Of a stretch of DNA of 64,000 nt, positions 44,224 through 52,680 are shown piece by piece (the first letter of the stretch is position 1; each line of letters opens with the position of its first letter). The stretch comes from Rhodanobacter sp. DHG33 (lineage in GTDB: Bacteria; Pseudomonadota; Gammaproteobacteria; Xanthomonadales; Rhodanobacteraceae), in assembly GCF_014843005.1 (NCBI RefSeq), contig NZ_JACYXM010000006.1:124001-188000 (forward strand), given 5' to 3'. A program made the translations under genes and the position numbers. The notes under the pieces were generated by a model, which was not told where the DNA came from, searched no databases, and saw nothing but the letters and a program-made list of their open reading frames with translations.

Positions 44224-44275
44224 CCCTCTCCCCTCCGGGGAGAGGGTTGGGGTGAGGGGTGGGTGCTCGCGGGTA
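44224..44275. repeat. REP-like element (CCCTCTCCCC / GGGGAGAGGG), copy B
   Basis: 10-bp perfect stem CCCTCTCCCC (44224-44233), loop TCC, GGGGAGAGGG (44237-44246), then TTGGGGTGAGGGGTGGG and TGCTCGCGGG. It sits just after the lysC-lysA stop and just before the DUF559 remnant; copy C, inverted, lies on the other side. Confidence 0.9.
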
Positions 44276-44303
44276 GCTATCCAACGAAGCGGAGGTTTCA
44301 AGG

Positions 44304-44701
44304 ATGAAACGCTTGCGCGTGGATCGGGCACGACGCCTGAGAGTCAGCCAAACCGAAGCCGAACAAAAACTTTGGCACCACCTGCGCAACCGCAACCTGC
44401 AAGGTTGGAAATTCCGCCGCCAGCAGGAGATCGACGCTATATCGCCGACTTCGCCTGTCCGGATGCGGGCCTGATCGTGGAATTGGACGGCAGCCAGCAT
44501 GGCGAACAGGTGATTTATGACGAAACTCGCACGCACAAGTTGGAAACCATGGGCTACCGCATGCTGCGTTTCTGGGACAATGACGTACTGACAAATATTG
44601 AGGGCGTGCTTGAGGCGATTCTGGTGGCCTTGGCAAGCCCGGCCCCTCACCCCAACCCTCTCCCCGGAGGGGAGAGGGGGCAGGGCTCGCGGGAGACTTA
44701 A
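44304..44701 (+). pseudogene. Frameshifted DUF559 endonuclease-domain gene
   Basis: A small PD-(D/E)XK-like DUF559 nuclease broken by a one-base loss. From the ATG at 44304 (GGAGG 10-15 bases upstream) frame one gives MKRLRVDRARRLR, LWHHLRNR and FRRQQEID, then leaves the family at about 44440. The rest continues in the next frame: YIADFACPDAGLIVELDGSQ, YDETRTHKLE and GYRMLRFWDNDVL. Restoring one G in GACGCTATATCGCC (GACGGC...) joins them. The catalytic core is conserved, so decay is recent or this is a sequencing error. The tail (PNPLPGGERGQG) reads into a REP-like element. Confidence 0.88.
44641..44690. repeat. REP-like element, copy C (inverted relative to copy B)
   Basis: CCCTCTCCCC (44656-44665), loop GGA, GGGGAGAGGG (44669-44678), preceded by GGCCCCTCACCCCAA, the reverse complement of the TTGGGGTGAGGGG arm of copy B. 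Together B and C bracket the DUF559 remnant as an inverted pair. It overlaps the end of that gene and lies 16 bases before murL. Confidence 0.9.
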
Positions 44702-44705
44702 GAGA

Positions 44706-46082
44706 ATGACGACGATCAACAATCCCCGCCTGACCCAGGTGTTCCGCTTCCTGCACGCAAGCTACGCCGACGGCGTGGCCGAGCTGGCGTATGCCTTCGA
44801 CGACGGCGAGCCCATGGTGGAGCGCATCCGCTTCCCGCATGCGCCTGCGCTTCCGGACGGGCACAAGGCCGCGTTCGATGCCGCGCTGAAGCTGCTTCAC
44901 CTGATCGCCGGTGTCAGCTATTACAAGGCCGGCGTGCCACCGAAGATCGAAGTGGCCGACGGCCCATTGGACGACGCCACCGCCGACCTGCTCGACGCAC
45001 TCTATCTGCACGGCCTGGCCGAATTCGCCTATCGCAATGGGCTGGACCTGCGCGGGCGCATTGCGTTTCCGCGTCTTGGCGCAGAAACGAAGTCGGCAAG
45101 CCCCGGTAATGGCGCCGACCGGCCCACAGCAAAAGCACTGGGCCTGCCGCACCGCACGCTGGTTCCCATCGGTGGCGGCAAGGATTCCCTCGTCGCGGTG
45201 GAGGCCATCAAGTCCATCGGTGGCGAAGCCACGGCCGTGTGGGTGGGCAACTCTGCGCTGATCGCTGCCTGTGCCGAGCGCACCGGTCTGCCCACGCTCA
45301 ATATCCAGCGCGAGCTGGCGCCGGCGCTGTTCGAGCTCAACCAGCGCGGTGCGTGGAACGGGCACATCCCGGTGACCGCGGTGAACTCGGCCATCCTCGC
45401 CGTGGCCGCGATCCTCTACGGCTTCGACTCCATCGCCTTCGCCAACGAACGTTCCGCCTCCGCCGCCACGCTGGAATACGAAGGCCAGCAGGTGAACCAT
45501 CAGTGGAGCAAGGGCTACGCCTTCGAACAATTGCTGAGCGACTGGCTGCACACGCACGTGGCCGCCGACCTCGACTACTGCTCGCTGCTGCGTCCGTATT
45601 CCGAGCTGGCGATCACGCGCGCGTTCGCCAAGCTCACGCCGTACTTCGATGCGTTCTCCAGTTGCAACCGCAACTTCAAGATCCTCGGCCCCAAGCCGGC
45701 GGACCGTTGGTGCGGGCAATGCCCGAAGTGCCATTTCGTGTTCCTCGCGCTGGCACCGTTCCTGCCCAAGCCGCGCCTGCTCGCGATCTTCGGCCGCAAC
45801 CTGCTGGATGACGAGGCGCAGGCGGCGGGCTTCGATGCGCTGCTGGAATACCAGGACCACAAGCCGTTCGAATGCGTGGGCGAGGGCGCCGAGGCGCGCG
45901 CGGCCATGTACGCGCTGAGCCAGCGCCCCGAGTGGCAGGAGGATGCGCTGGTGGCGCGCTTCCGCAGCGAAATCCTGCCGCAGCTCGACGTGGCGCAACT
46001 CGCGCTGGAACCGTGGCTCGAACCTTCCGCCGAACATCGCGTGCCGGCGCGCCTGCGGGCGGCGCTGCAGGCCATTGCCTGA
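44706..46082 (+). CDS. murL: UDP-MurNAc-L-Ala-L-Glu epimerase
   Basis: 458-residue MurL, which epimerises the terminal L-glutamate of UDP-MurNAc-L-Ala-L-Glu to D-Glu using ATP, as shown in Xanthomonas oryzae. The ATP-pyrophosphatase-like loop is Pro154-Ile-Gly-Gly-Gly-Lys-Asp-Ser161. A late CGQCPKC (about 336-342) supplies a possible metal site. The order murL then murD2 is the same as in Xanthomonas. The start lies a few bases past the DUF559 remnant; the TGA/ATG overlap with murD2 couples translation. This route replaces racemase MurI. Confidence 0.92.
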   Translation: MTTINNPRLTQVFRFLHASYADGVAELAYAFDDGEPMVERIRFPHAPALPDGHKAAFDAALKLLHLIAGVSYYKAGVPPKIEVADGPLDDATADLLDALYLHGLAEFAYRNGLDLRGRIAFPRLGAETKSASPGNGADRPTAKALGLPHRTLVPIGGGKDSLVAVEAIKSIGGEATAVWVGNSALIAACAERTGLPTLNIQRELAPALFELNQRGAWNGHIPVTAVNSAILAVAAILYGFDSIAFANERSASAATLEYEGQQVNHQWSKGYAFEQLLSDWLHTHVAADLDYCSLLRPYSELAITRAFAKLTPYFDAFSSCNRNFKILGPKPADRWCGQCPKCHFVFLALAPFLPKPRLLAIFGRNLLDDEAQAAGFDALLEYQDHKPFECVGEGAEARAAMYALSQRPEWQEDALVARFRSEILPQLDVAQLALEPWLEPSAEHRVPARLRAALQAIA

Positions 46083-47437
46083 TGCGCATCGCCGACCTGG
46101 CGGCCAAGCGCGTCGCGGTGTGGGGCTTCGGCCGCGAGGGCCGCGCTGCGATCCGCGCCATCCGTGCGCAGCTACCCCAGTTGCCGCTGGCTCTGTATTG
46201 CAGTGAGAGCGAGGCCGATGCGGCGCGCGCGTTCGACGCCACGCTCACCGTCTATGGCCAGGAGCCGGGTTCGGTTGCCCTGTGCGCCTACGACGTGGTG
46301 GTGAAGTCGCCTGGCATTTCTGCCTACAAGCCCGCGGTGACCACCGCGCAGGCGCAGGGCACGACCTTCACTTCGGGCACCGCGCTGTGGTTTGCAGAGA
46401 ACCCGGGGGCGCGTGTGATCGCCGTCACCGGCACCAAGGGCAAGAGCACCACGACTGCCTTCATCGCACACCTCGCACGTGCGCTGGGTGTGCGTACGGC
46501 GCTGGCCGGCAATATCGGCCTGCCGCTGCTGGAGCTGCAGGGGCAGTCCGCCGACCTGTGGGCCATCGAGCTTTCCAGCTTCCAGACCGGCGAAGCGGGC
46601 GCGCTGGAACTGGGCGTGGTCACCAGTCTGTACGAGGAACACCTCGACTGGCACGGTTCGCGCGAACGCTATGTGGCCGACAAGCTCAAGCTTGCGGACG
46701 TATCGCGTACCCTGCTGGTCAATGGGCAACAGGCGCACCTGCTGGAGCGCACCGCCGCGCATCCGCACCGCCTCCTGTTCGGCACGCTTGAGGGTTGGCA
46801 CGTAGCCGATGGCGCGATCCGTCGCGGCGAGCAGGCCGTGTTCGACATCCACGCGATGGCCGCGCCCGGCTTGCACAACGCGCTCAACGCCTGCGCGGCA
46901 TTGGCTGCGCTGGAAACGCTGGGCTACGACGCGGTCAAGGCCGCGCCTGCCTTGGCGGATTTCCGCCCGCTGCCGCATCGCCTGCAGCCGCTGGGCATGC
47001 ACGACGGCCTGGCGTGGATCAACGATTCCATCAGCACCACGCCGCTGGCCACGCTGGCCGCGCTGGACAGCCTCGCCGGACGAGAGGTCACGGTGATCGT
47101 GGGTGGCCATGACCGCGGGCTGGACTGGTCGGACTTCGTGCGCGCTGCCAAAGACCGCACCGACCTGCGCATCGTGACGCAGGGCGCCAACGGCCCGCGC
47201 ATCGCGCAGGCGCTGCGCGCCGCCAAGGCTGTGGTACCGCTGGGCGAGGCCGAAGATTTCGCCGACGCAGTGACGATGGCGCGCACCGTCACGCCAGCGG
47301 GTGGCGTGGTGCTGCTGTCGCCGGGCGCGCCCAGCTTCGACCAGTTCAAGGACTATGCCGAGCGCGGGCGCCGTTTCGCGGAGCTGGCCGGCTTCGCCGT
47401 CGAAACCATCGGCATCGATGGGCTTGGCATCCGCTGA
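46082..47437 (+). CDS. murD2: UDP-MurNAc-L-Ala--L-Glu ligase (MurD2)
   Basis: 451-residue Mur ligase, adding L-glutamate (rather than D-glutamate) to UDP-MurNAc-L-Ala in the MurD2/MurL route. The order is an N-terminal UDP-binding domain (VAVWGFGREGRAAI at about 11-24), central ATP domain with GTKGKSTTTAF at about 117-127, and C-terminal domain (from about 305) with the VIVGGHDRGLDWSDF segment of MurD. The gene overlaps murL by one base and precedes a methyltransferase by four, so the three are one operon. L-Glu specificity is inferred from the adjacent murL. Confidence 0.9.
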   Translation: MRIADLAAKRVAVWGFGREGRAAIRAIRAQLPQLPLALYCSESEADAARAFDATLTVYGQEPGSVALCAYDVVVKSPGISAYKPAVTTAQAQGTTFTSGTALWFAENPGARVIAVTGTKGKSTTTAFIAHLARALGVRTALAGNIGLPLLELQGQSADLWAIELSSFQTGEAGALELGVVTSLYEEHLDWHGSRERYVADKLKLADVSRTLLVNGQQAHLLERTAAHPHRLLFGTLEGWHVADGAIRRGEQAVFDIHAMAAPGLHNALNACAALAALETLGYDAVKAAPALADFRPLPHRLQPLGMHDGLAWINDSISTTPLATLAALDSLAGREVTVIVGGHDRGLDWSDFVRAAKDRTDLRIVTQGANGPRIAQALRAAKAVVPLGEAEDFADAVTMARTVTPAGGVVLLSPGAPSFDQFKDYAERGRRFAELAGFAVETIGIDGLGIR

Positions 47438-47441
47438 GACG

Positions 47442-48077
47442 ATGGTGGCGTGTCTGCTGTGCGGCGCGGCGACCGGCGCGCCGTGGCGCGAAACCACGGG
47501 CGTCTACCGGCATTGCCCATCGTGCGATCTCGTGAGCCGCGATCCGTCGACGTGGCTGGATGCCGCGGCGGAGCGTGCCTACTACGGCACGCACGACAAC
47601 CGCATCGACGACCCGGGTTATCGCCGTTTCCTCGCGCAGCTCGCCGAACCCTTGATGGCGCTGCTGGAGCCTGGGGCGCAGGGCCTCGATTACGGTTGCG
47701 GTGCGGCGCCTGCGCTCGCATCGATGATGGACGAAGCGGGGTTTTCCACGGCCGGCTATGACCCGTTCTTCGCTCCCGACGAGGCGCTGCTCGCCGCGCG
47801 TTACGGCTTTGTCACCTGCACGGAAGTGCTGGAGCACATGCACGCGCCGCTGCGCGATCTCGCGCGTATCGATGCGGTGCTCGTCGCGGGCGGTGTGGTC
47901 GGATTGATGACCGAGCTGCGGCCGCCGATGGCGGAGTTTTCGCGCTGGCATTACCACCGCGATCCCACGCATGTGGGGTTTCATTCCGAGACGTCGCTGG
48001 GATGGATGGCGCGACGGTTCGGTTGGACGTCGATTCGCTTGGATCGGCGCGTGAGTTTGTGGCGGAAGCTGCGGTGA
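47442..48077 (+). CDS. Zinc-ribbon class I SAM-dependent methyltransferase
   Basis: 211 residues. An N-terminal zinc ribbon (CLLCG at 4-8 and CPSC at about 24-27) precedes a Rossmann methyltransferase domain with the SAM-binding LDYGCGAAPALASMM at about 81-95 and the TCTEVLEHMHAP segment at about 126-137. Such proteins are a mixed group modifying small molecules, proteins or sugars. The four-base gap to murD2 suggests cotranscription and thus a possible link to the cell wall, but the substrate cannot be read from sequence. Followed by a REP-like element. Confidence 0.85.
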   Translation: MVACLLCGAATGAPWRETTGVYRHCPSCDLVSRDPSTWLDAAAERAYYGTHDNRIDDPGYRRFLAQLAEPLMALLEPGAQGLDYGCGAAPALASMMDEAGFSTAGYDPFFAPDEALLAARYGFVTCTEVLEHMHAPLRDLARIDAVLVAGGVVGLMTELRPPMAEFSRWHYHRDPTHVGFHSETSLGWMARRFGWTSIRLDRRVSLWRKLR

Positions 48078-48082
48078 GCCGC

Positions 48083-48140
48083 TTTCTCCCTCTCTACCTT
48101 CGCGGAAAGGGAGATGAGGGGCAACTGCTCGCGCAAGCCT
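48083..48140. repeat. REP-like element, divergent copy D
   Basis: TTTCTCCCT... and AGGGAGA arms with a long loop (about 48083-48113), then TGAGGGGCAACTGCTCGCG, matching the tail of copies A and B (GAGGGG..GGTGCTCGCG). It lies in the 106-base gap between the methyltransferase and the convergent sulfotransferase. Confidence 0.7.
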
Positions 48141-48183
48141 TTATTTCCGCAATGATGCGGCCCTTCGCAACTTCAGAGCGCCC

Positions 48184-49782
48184 TCAATTCTGTGTTGTCG
48201 CGGAAGTGTCGATGCCCGCCTCGTTCAACAGCTCTTCCAGCGGGCCGAGCCACGGCCGGAATTTTTCCCAGCGCCCCACGGCACGGCGGTGCATGCCTTC
48301 GCGCACCTGGGCGGTGCTGGCGGTGGCCACGGCGGAGGGGTTGTTCTGGAAGGCCAGGCAGGCGTCGTGCCACTCCAGCTCGCAGTGGGCGAGCAGTTTG
48401 CGGGTGGTGGCCTCCTGTTCGGCGACCAGGGTTTCGTAGTCCACCTGCAGGATGCGGCCGGGCAGCACGGCGTTCCAGTGCGCCATCATGCGGTCGAACT
48501 GGATGTAGAAGCGGCCGATGTCGAGCAGGTCGAAGCTGTAGCCGTGGAAGGCGGAGTTTTCCGCGAAGGCTTCGCGGAAATTGCTGAGGCAGGTGTCGAG
48601 CGGATGGCGGCGCAGGCAGACGATCTTCGCTTTCGGCAGCGCCTTGGCGATCAGGCCGAGGTTGAGGAAGTTGTGCGGCAGTTTGTCGATGAAGTGCGGT
48701 TTGAGCGCAGTCTGCGGCCGGGTGGCGTCCACGTAGCGCAGGCCGAGCTGGTGCCAGTCGTAGCGGTGCGATTGCGCGATCAGTTCCGGGGTGAGCTTCG
48801 CCGGCGTGCCGGTGGGAGCGAGGCGGCAGAGCTGGGTGCCGAAGTCCATCAGTTCGCCGGCGGAATGCACGTCCGGGTGGCTGGACAGGATGCGCTCCAC
48901 CAGCGTGGTGCCGGAGCGCGGCATGCCCACCACGAAGATGGGCTCGTCGCTGCCGTAGCCCTTGTCGGTGCTCACGGTGGTGGGGAACGCCGCGATCAGC
49001 GCATCGACCATCGCGCGGTCCTGTTCGGGCCGGTAGTCCACCCGCGTGCGCGCGGCGGCCTTGCCCAGCCGCATGTGCTCGAAGGCGGCGGCGTAGTCGC
49101 CGAGATCCTCGCATTCCTTGGCCAGCGCACTGTGCAGATGGGTCTGCGCGTCGACATCGCCGGCATGCGCGGCCAGCAGCGCGCGCAGGGCCTCGACATG
49201 GTTGTTGTCCGGCGTCTGCCGGCGCAGGCGCGAGCGCAGTCCGTAGGCCGGCCAGTAGGTCGGCATGCGCGCCACGCAGGCATCGAAATGCGTTTCGGCG
49301 GCGGCGAGGTTGCCGGTGAAGGTGGCGGTCACGGCGGCGTTGAAGCGGACGACGGCGTGATCCGGCAGCGCGGCCACGGCGCGGCGGAACATAGTGTTGG
49401 CGCGCTCGAAGGCGTTGCATTGCATGTAGACGCCGCCCAGCACGTCCAGCGTCAGCGGATCGGCCGGGGTCAGCGCGTAGGCGATGTTGGCGACCTGCAG
49501 CGCATGGCCGTAGCGGCACGATATCGCCAGCGCCCGCGCGAAGTAGGTGGCGTACTCGGCGTTTTCGGTTTCGATCGCCACGGCACGGTTGAGGTGCTCC
49601 AGGGCGCGACTCAGTTGCTGGGTGTCCAGGCATGCCAACCCGGCGAGATGGTGCGCCTCGGCGCAATTGGCATCCAGGCGCGTCGCCTGCACGGCGAGCT
49701 GGCCGGCCTGCGCATGGTCGCCGCGGGCGCGGGCGTGCTTTGCTTCATCCAGCAGCGTGCGGATTTCGTTGGCGTGGGTCAT
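48184..49782 (-). CDS. TPR-containing sulfotransferase
   Basis: 532-residue fusion of about five tetratricopeptide repeats (10-175, for example AEAHHLAGLACLDTQQLSRA) with a PAPS-dependent sulfotransferase domain (about 275-500). The 5-prime phosphosulfate loop is VGMPRSGTTLVERIL at 285-299, and IVCLRRHPLDTCLSNF lies near the 3-prime phosphate site. TPR-sulfotransferases are abundant in Xanthomonadales and are thought to modify carbohydrates or Tyr-containing peptides; the acceptor here is unknown. No signal or TM is visible, so it works in the cytoplasm. No sulfate-activation genes are in the window. Confidence 0.88.
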   Translation of the reverse strand: MTHANEIRTLLDEAKHARARGDHAQAGQLAVQATRLDANCAEAHHLAGLACLDTQQLSRALEHLNRAVAIETENAEYATYFARALAISCRYGHALQVANIAYALTPADPLTLDVLGGVYMQCNAFERANTMFRRAVAALPDHAVVRFNAAVTATFTGNLAAAETHFDACVARMPTYWPAYGLRSRLRRQTPDNNHVEALRALLAAHAGDVDAQTHLHSALAKECEDLGDYAAAFEHMRLGKAAARTRVDYRPEQDRAMVDALIAAFPTTVSTDKGYGSDEPIFVVGMPRSGTTLVERILSSHPDVHSAGELMDFGTQLCRLAPTGTPAKLTPELIAQSHRYDWHQLGLRYVDATRPQTALKPHFIDKLPHNFLNLGLIAKALPKAKIVCLRRHPLDTCLSNFREAFAENSAFHGYSFDLLDIGRFYIQFDRMMAHWNAVLPGRILQVDYETLVAEQEATTRKLLAHCELEWHDACLAFQNNPSAVATASTAQVREGMHRRAVGRWEKFRPWLGPLEELLNEAGIDTSATTQN

Positions 49783-49803
49783 GGCTGTCGGGTAGGGGAA
49801 ACG

Positions 49804-49832
49804 ACGATGCCCCGGCAGGACCGGGGCATCGT
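49804..49832 (-). terminator. Hairpin terminator of the DUF4019 gene
   Basis: 12-bp perfect stem ACGATGCCCCGG (49804-49815) with CCGGGGCATCGT (49821-49832) and a CAGGA loop, 22 bases past the stop. Only a short U stretch follows, so it may be weak. Confidence 0.65.
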
Positions 49833-49854
49833 GGAGGATACCTAGGACGGAAAC

Positions 49855-50355
49855 TCAGCGCAGCGTGTAACCCGACACGCGCCAGGTCTTGTCGCTGTCG
49901 AGATGGAACGAGATCAGCTCGCGCACGGGCTGTTTCTCGTTGGCGAACTGGGTGGCGAAGCTCACGTTGATGTAGATGCCGGCGGGCGCGCGGCCATCCG
50001 TGGATTGGCTGCGGGAAATGGCCGCCAGCTTGCGCGAGACCAGCTTGCCCACCTGCGCGCGGTCGGCGGCGATCTGTTTGACGAAGCTGTCGCGGGCCAC
50101 TACCTGCTTGGTGCCGCTGGAAGCGCCATCCCACACCTGGCCGGCCTGGCCCTGGTCGATCATCTGGGCGACCCTCGCCGCGCCCTGCGCCATGGCTTCG
50201 TTCTGCTGCTTGATCGCAGCGAGCTGCTGCGGCGTCAGCGCCGGAGCGGCCTGGTTCGCCTGGCCTGCAGCAGGCGTGGCGGCGGGTTGCGACTGGGCCA
50301 GCAGTGCCGCGGGAGCGGCCAGCAGGGCGGCGGACAGGGCGATTTGCTTGAACAT
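49855..50355 (-). CDS. Secreted DUF4019 protein
   Basis: 166-residue exported protein: signal peptide (MFKQIALSAALLAAPAALLA, 1-20), a Gln/Ala-rich spacer, and a DUF4019 domain from about 55 (DGASSGTKQVVARDSFVKQI, then RAPAGIYINVSFATQF and SFHLDSDKTWRVSGYTL). DUF4019 is a compact alpha/beta domain in periplasmic proteins with no known role. The gene stands alone, with hairpins downstream and the M13 peptidase gene upstream on the same strand. Confidence 0.78.
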   Translation of the reverse strand: MFKQIALSAALLAAPAALLAQSQPAATPAAGQANQAAPALTPQQLAAIKQQNEAMAQGAARVAQMIDQGQAGQVWDGASSGTKQVVARDSFVKQIAADRAQVGKLVSRKLAAISRSQSTDGRAPAGIYINVSFATQFANEKQPVRELISFHLDSDKTWRVSGYTLR

Positions 50356-50410
50356 GGGCAGCTACTCCTTGTGCTGATATCGGTATGCCATTCGGCCGGA
50401 TTATCGCACG

Positions 50411-50486
50411 GCCCCGATGGCTGGCGTCATGCGGCCATCGGGGCTCGCGATCCCGGGTTGCGCCGGCCGGTCCCGCCGGCCGGCGC
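50411..50486 (-). terminator. Two hairpins downstream of the M13 peptidase
   Basis: CCGGCCGGCGC (50476-50486) with GCGCCGGCCGG (50460-50470) and GCCATCGGGGC (50434-50444) with GCCCCGATGGC (50411-50421) form two 11-bp perfect stems just beyond the peptidase stop on the minus strand. No U-run follows; they could stop transcription or protect the 3-prime end. Confidence 0.6.
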
Positions 50487-50492
50487 AGGGGC

Positions 50493-52559
50493 TTACCAGA
50501 TCTTCACCCGCTGGTCCGGCGCGAGGTACAGCTTCTGGCCGGGCTGCACGTTGAACGCCGGGTACCAGGCGTCGAGGTTGCGCACGGTGAGGGCGCGGAA
50601 CTCGGCGGGTGCGTGCACGTCCGTGGCGAGGCGCTGGCGCTGCGCGGCATCGCGGATCTTCGAACGCCAGGCCTGGCCGAAGGCGAGGAAGAAGCGTTGG
50701 TCGCCGCTGAGGCCGTCGATCACCGGCGCGGGCTTGCCGCCCAGCGACTTGTGGTACGCGAGGTAGGCGATGGTGAGGCCGGAGACGTCGGCGATGTTCT
50801 CGCCCAGGGTCTGCTCGCCGCTCACGTGCAGGCCGGGCAGGGCCTCGTACTGGTCGAACTGCTTGACCAGTTGCGCGGTGGCGCTCTTGAAATGCGCCTC
50901 GTCGGCCGGCGTCCACCAGTTCTCCATCCTGCCCTGCGCATCGAAATCGGCGCCGGTGTTGTCGAAGCTGTGGCTGATCTCGTGGCCGATGATGGCGCCG
51001 ATGGCGCCGTAGTTGGCGGCGGCGTCGGCCTTGGGATCGAAGAACGGCGCCTGCAGGATCGCGGCGGGGAAGTTCAGTGCGTTCTGCAGCGGCAGGTTCA
51101 CCGCGTTCACCGTCTGCGGCGTCATCCACCACTCGCCGCGATCCACCGGCTGGCCCAGCTTGGCGAGCTGGTGTTCGTACTCGTGCCGCACCGCGCGCAG
51201 GTGGTTGCCCAGCGGATCGTCGGCGTCGATCTTCAGCGCGGAGTAGTCGCGCCAATGTTCGGGGTAGCCCACGCCCACCTTCAGCGTGACCAGTTTTTCC
51301 TTGGCCTTGGCGCGCGTGGCCGGGGTCATCCAGCTCAGCGTGTCGAGGCGTTCGTCGAAGGCTGCGATCAGGTTCTTCACCAGCTGCTGCACTTCGGTCT
51401 TGGACGAGGCCGGGAAGTACTTCTGCACGTAGAGCTGGCCCACCGCATCGCCGAGGTCGGTGTTGGTGGCGCCCACCGCGAGCTTCCAGCGCGGCTGCTG
51501 TTGCGGCGTGCCCTGCAGGGTCTGGCCGTAGAAGCCGAAGTGGAGGTCGTCGTAGGCCTTGGGCAGCAGCGGTGCGGCGGCATCGAGGGTGTGGAAGGTG
51601 AGCAGGGTCTTCCATGCGTCCAGCGGTTCGCTGGCGACCAGTGCGGCGAGACCGGTGGCGGCGCTGGGTTGCCACACGTCGATCTGCTTCTGGCCGTCCA
51701 GGTGCGCGGCCTTGAAATAGGCAGACCAGTCCAGGCCCGGCGCCTTCTGCGCGAAGTCGGCCATGCTCCACAGGTTGTTCGCCTTGTGCACGTCCTGGCT
51801 GTCGATCAGGCTTTCCTGCGCCTTGGCGATCTTCGTTTCGAGATCGACGACGGTGTTTGCCTTCGCATCCGCATCGGCGATGCCGGCCTGCTTCAGCAGC
51901 GCCGCCACGTAGTCGTGGTACTTGCCGCGGAACGCCACCATGTGCGGATCGTTCGATAGGTAATAGTCGCGGCTGGGCATGGCCAGGCCGCCCTGCAGCA
52001 GGTAGGCGACGGTGTGGCCGGGGTCTTCCAGCCCCTGCGTCACGAACAGGCCGAACAGGTTTTCGGTGTGGAAGTTGGTGGCGTTGACCGGATCGACGTC
52101 GGCGCGCAGACGACCGCCCAGCACGCGGGCGAGGTCGCCCTTGCTGGCGATGGCGTCGATGGCGGACAGCGCTGGCTTCAGCGGAGCGAGGCCGTGCTTC
52201 GCGATGGCGGCCTCGTCCATGTAGGCGGCGTAGTAGTCGGCGATCTTGCGCGCATTGCTGCCTGCGGCGGGATGGCTGTCGCCGGCGTTCTTGATGAGGT
52301 CGGCGGTGTGCTTTTCGGTGGCTTCGAAGATCTTCAGGAAGGTGCCGACGCTGGAGCGGTCGGCAGGAATCTGCGCGGTTTTCAGCCAGGCGCCATTGGC
52401 GTAGTCGAAGAACTCATCGCCAGGCTTCACCGAGTGGTCGATGCCGGCGAGGTCGAGGCCGATATCGGCGTTGGACGGCGCAGGCGTCGCTGCGATGGCG
52501 GAGGTACCGCAAAGCGCGGTGGCGATCGCCGCGGCCAGGATCCATCGATTGCGTTGCAT
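50493..52559 (-). CDS. M13 family zinc metallopeptidase (PepO/neprilysin type)
   Basis: 688-residue secreted endopeptidase: signal peptide (about 1-23, ending SAIA) and then the long neprilysin-like chain. Zinc ligands are His526 and His530 of IIGHEISHSFDNTG, and Glu587 in GENIADVSG; Asp591 follows as in the family, and NAVNLPLQNALNFPAAILQ is the substrate-binding NAxY-like region. It lacks the final CxxW of animal neprilysins, ending in KIW. The start at 52559 has GAGGTGG upstream; a frame-compatible ATG 33 bases further would spoil the signal. Lone gene. Confidence 0.94.
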   Translation of the reverse strand: MQRNRWILAAAIATALCGTSAIAATPAPSNADIGLDLAGIDHSVKPGDEFFDYANGAWLKTAQIPADRSSVGTFLKIFEATEKHTADLIKNAGDSHPAAGSNARKIADYYAAYMDEAAIAKHGLAPLKPALSAIDAIASKGDLARVLGGRLRADVDPVNATNFHTENLFGLFVTQGLEDPGHTVAYLLQGGLAMPSRDYYLSNDPHMVAFRGKYHDYVAALLKQAGIADADAKANTVVDLETKIAKAQESLIDSQDVHKANNLWSMADFAQKAPGLDWSAYFKAAHLDGQKQIDVWQPSAATGLAALVASEPLDAWKTLLTFHTLDAAAPLLPKAYDDLHFGFYGQTLQGTPQQQPRWKLAVGATNTDLGDAVGQLYVQKYFPASSKTEVQQLVKNLIAAFDERLDTLSWMTPATRAKAKEKLVTLKVGVGYPEHWRDYSALKIDADDPLGNHLRAVRHEYEHQLAKLGQPVDRGEWWMTPQTVNAVNLPLQNALNFPAAILQAPFFDPKADAAANYGAIGAIIGHEISHSFDNTGADFDAQGRMENWWTPADEAHFKSATAQLVKQFDQYEALPGLHVSGEQTLGENIADVSGLTIAYLAYHKSLGGKPAPVIDGLSGDQRFFLAFGQAWRSKIRDAAQRQRLATDVHAPAEFRALTVRNLDAWYPAFNVQPGQKLYLAPDQRVKIW

Positions 52560-52640
52560 GGGTGCCACCTCGCTGTCTTGGGAGGCGAGCACGATAGCGC
52601 CAAGCGGGCGGCGCTGCAGGTGTCGGAAGGCATTGCGGCC

Positions 52641-52670
52641 GCTACGCCGCCACGGTCGCGGCGGCGTAGC
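52641..52670 (-). terminator. Hairpin downstream of the DUF3300 gene
   Basis: 11-bp perfect stem GCTACGCCGCC (52641-52651) with GGCGGCGTAGC (52660-52670) and an 8-base loop, 11 bases past the stop on the minus strand. No U-run follows. Confidence 0.55.
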
Positions 52671-52680
52671 GAAGGTAGCG

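Noticed and set aside
41273-44722. A 1149-codon minus-strand frame across lysC-lysA
   Set aside because: Antisense shadow; composition rich in Arg, Ala, His, no domain motif and no ribosome site.
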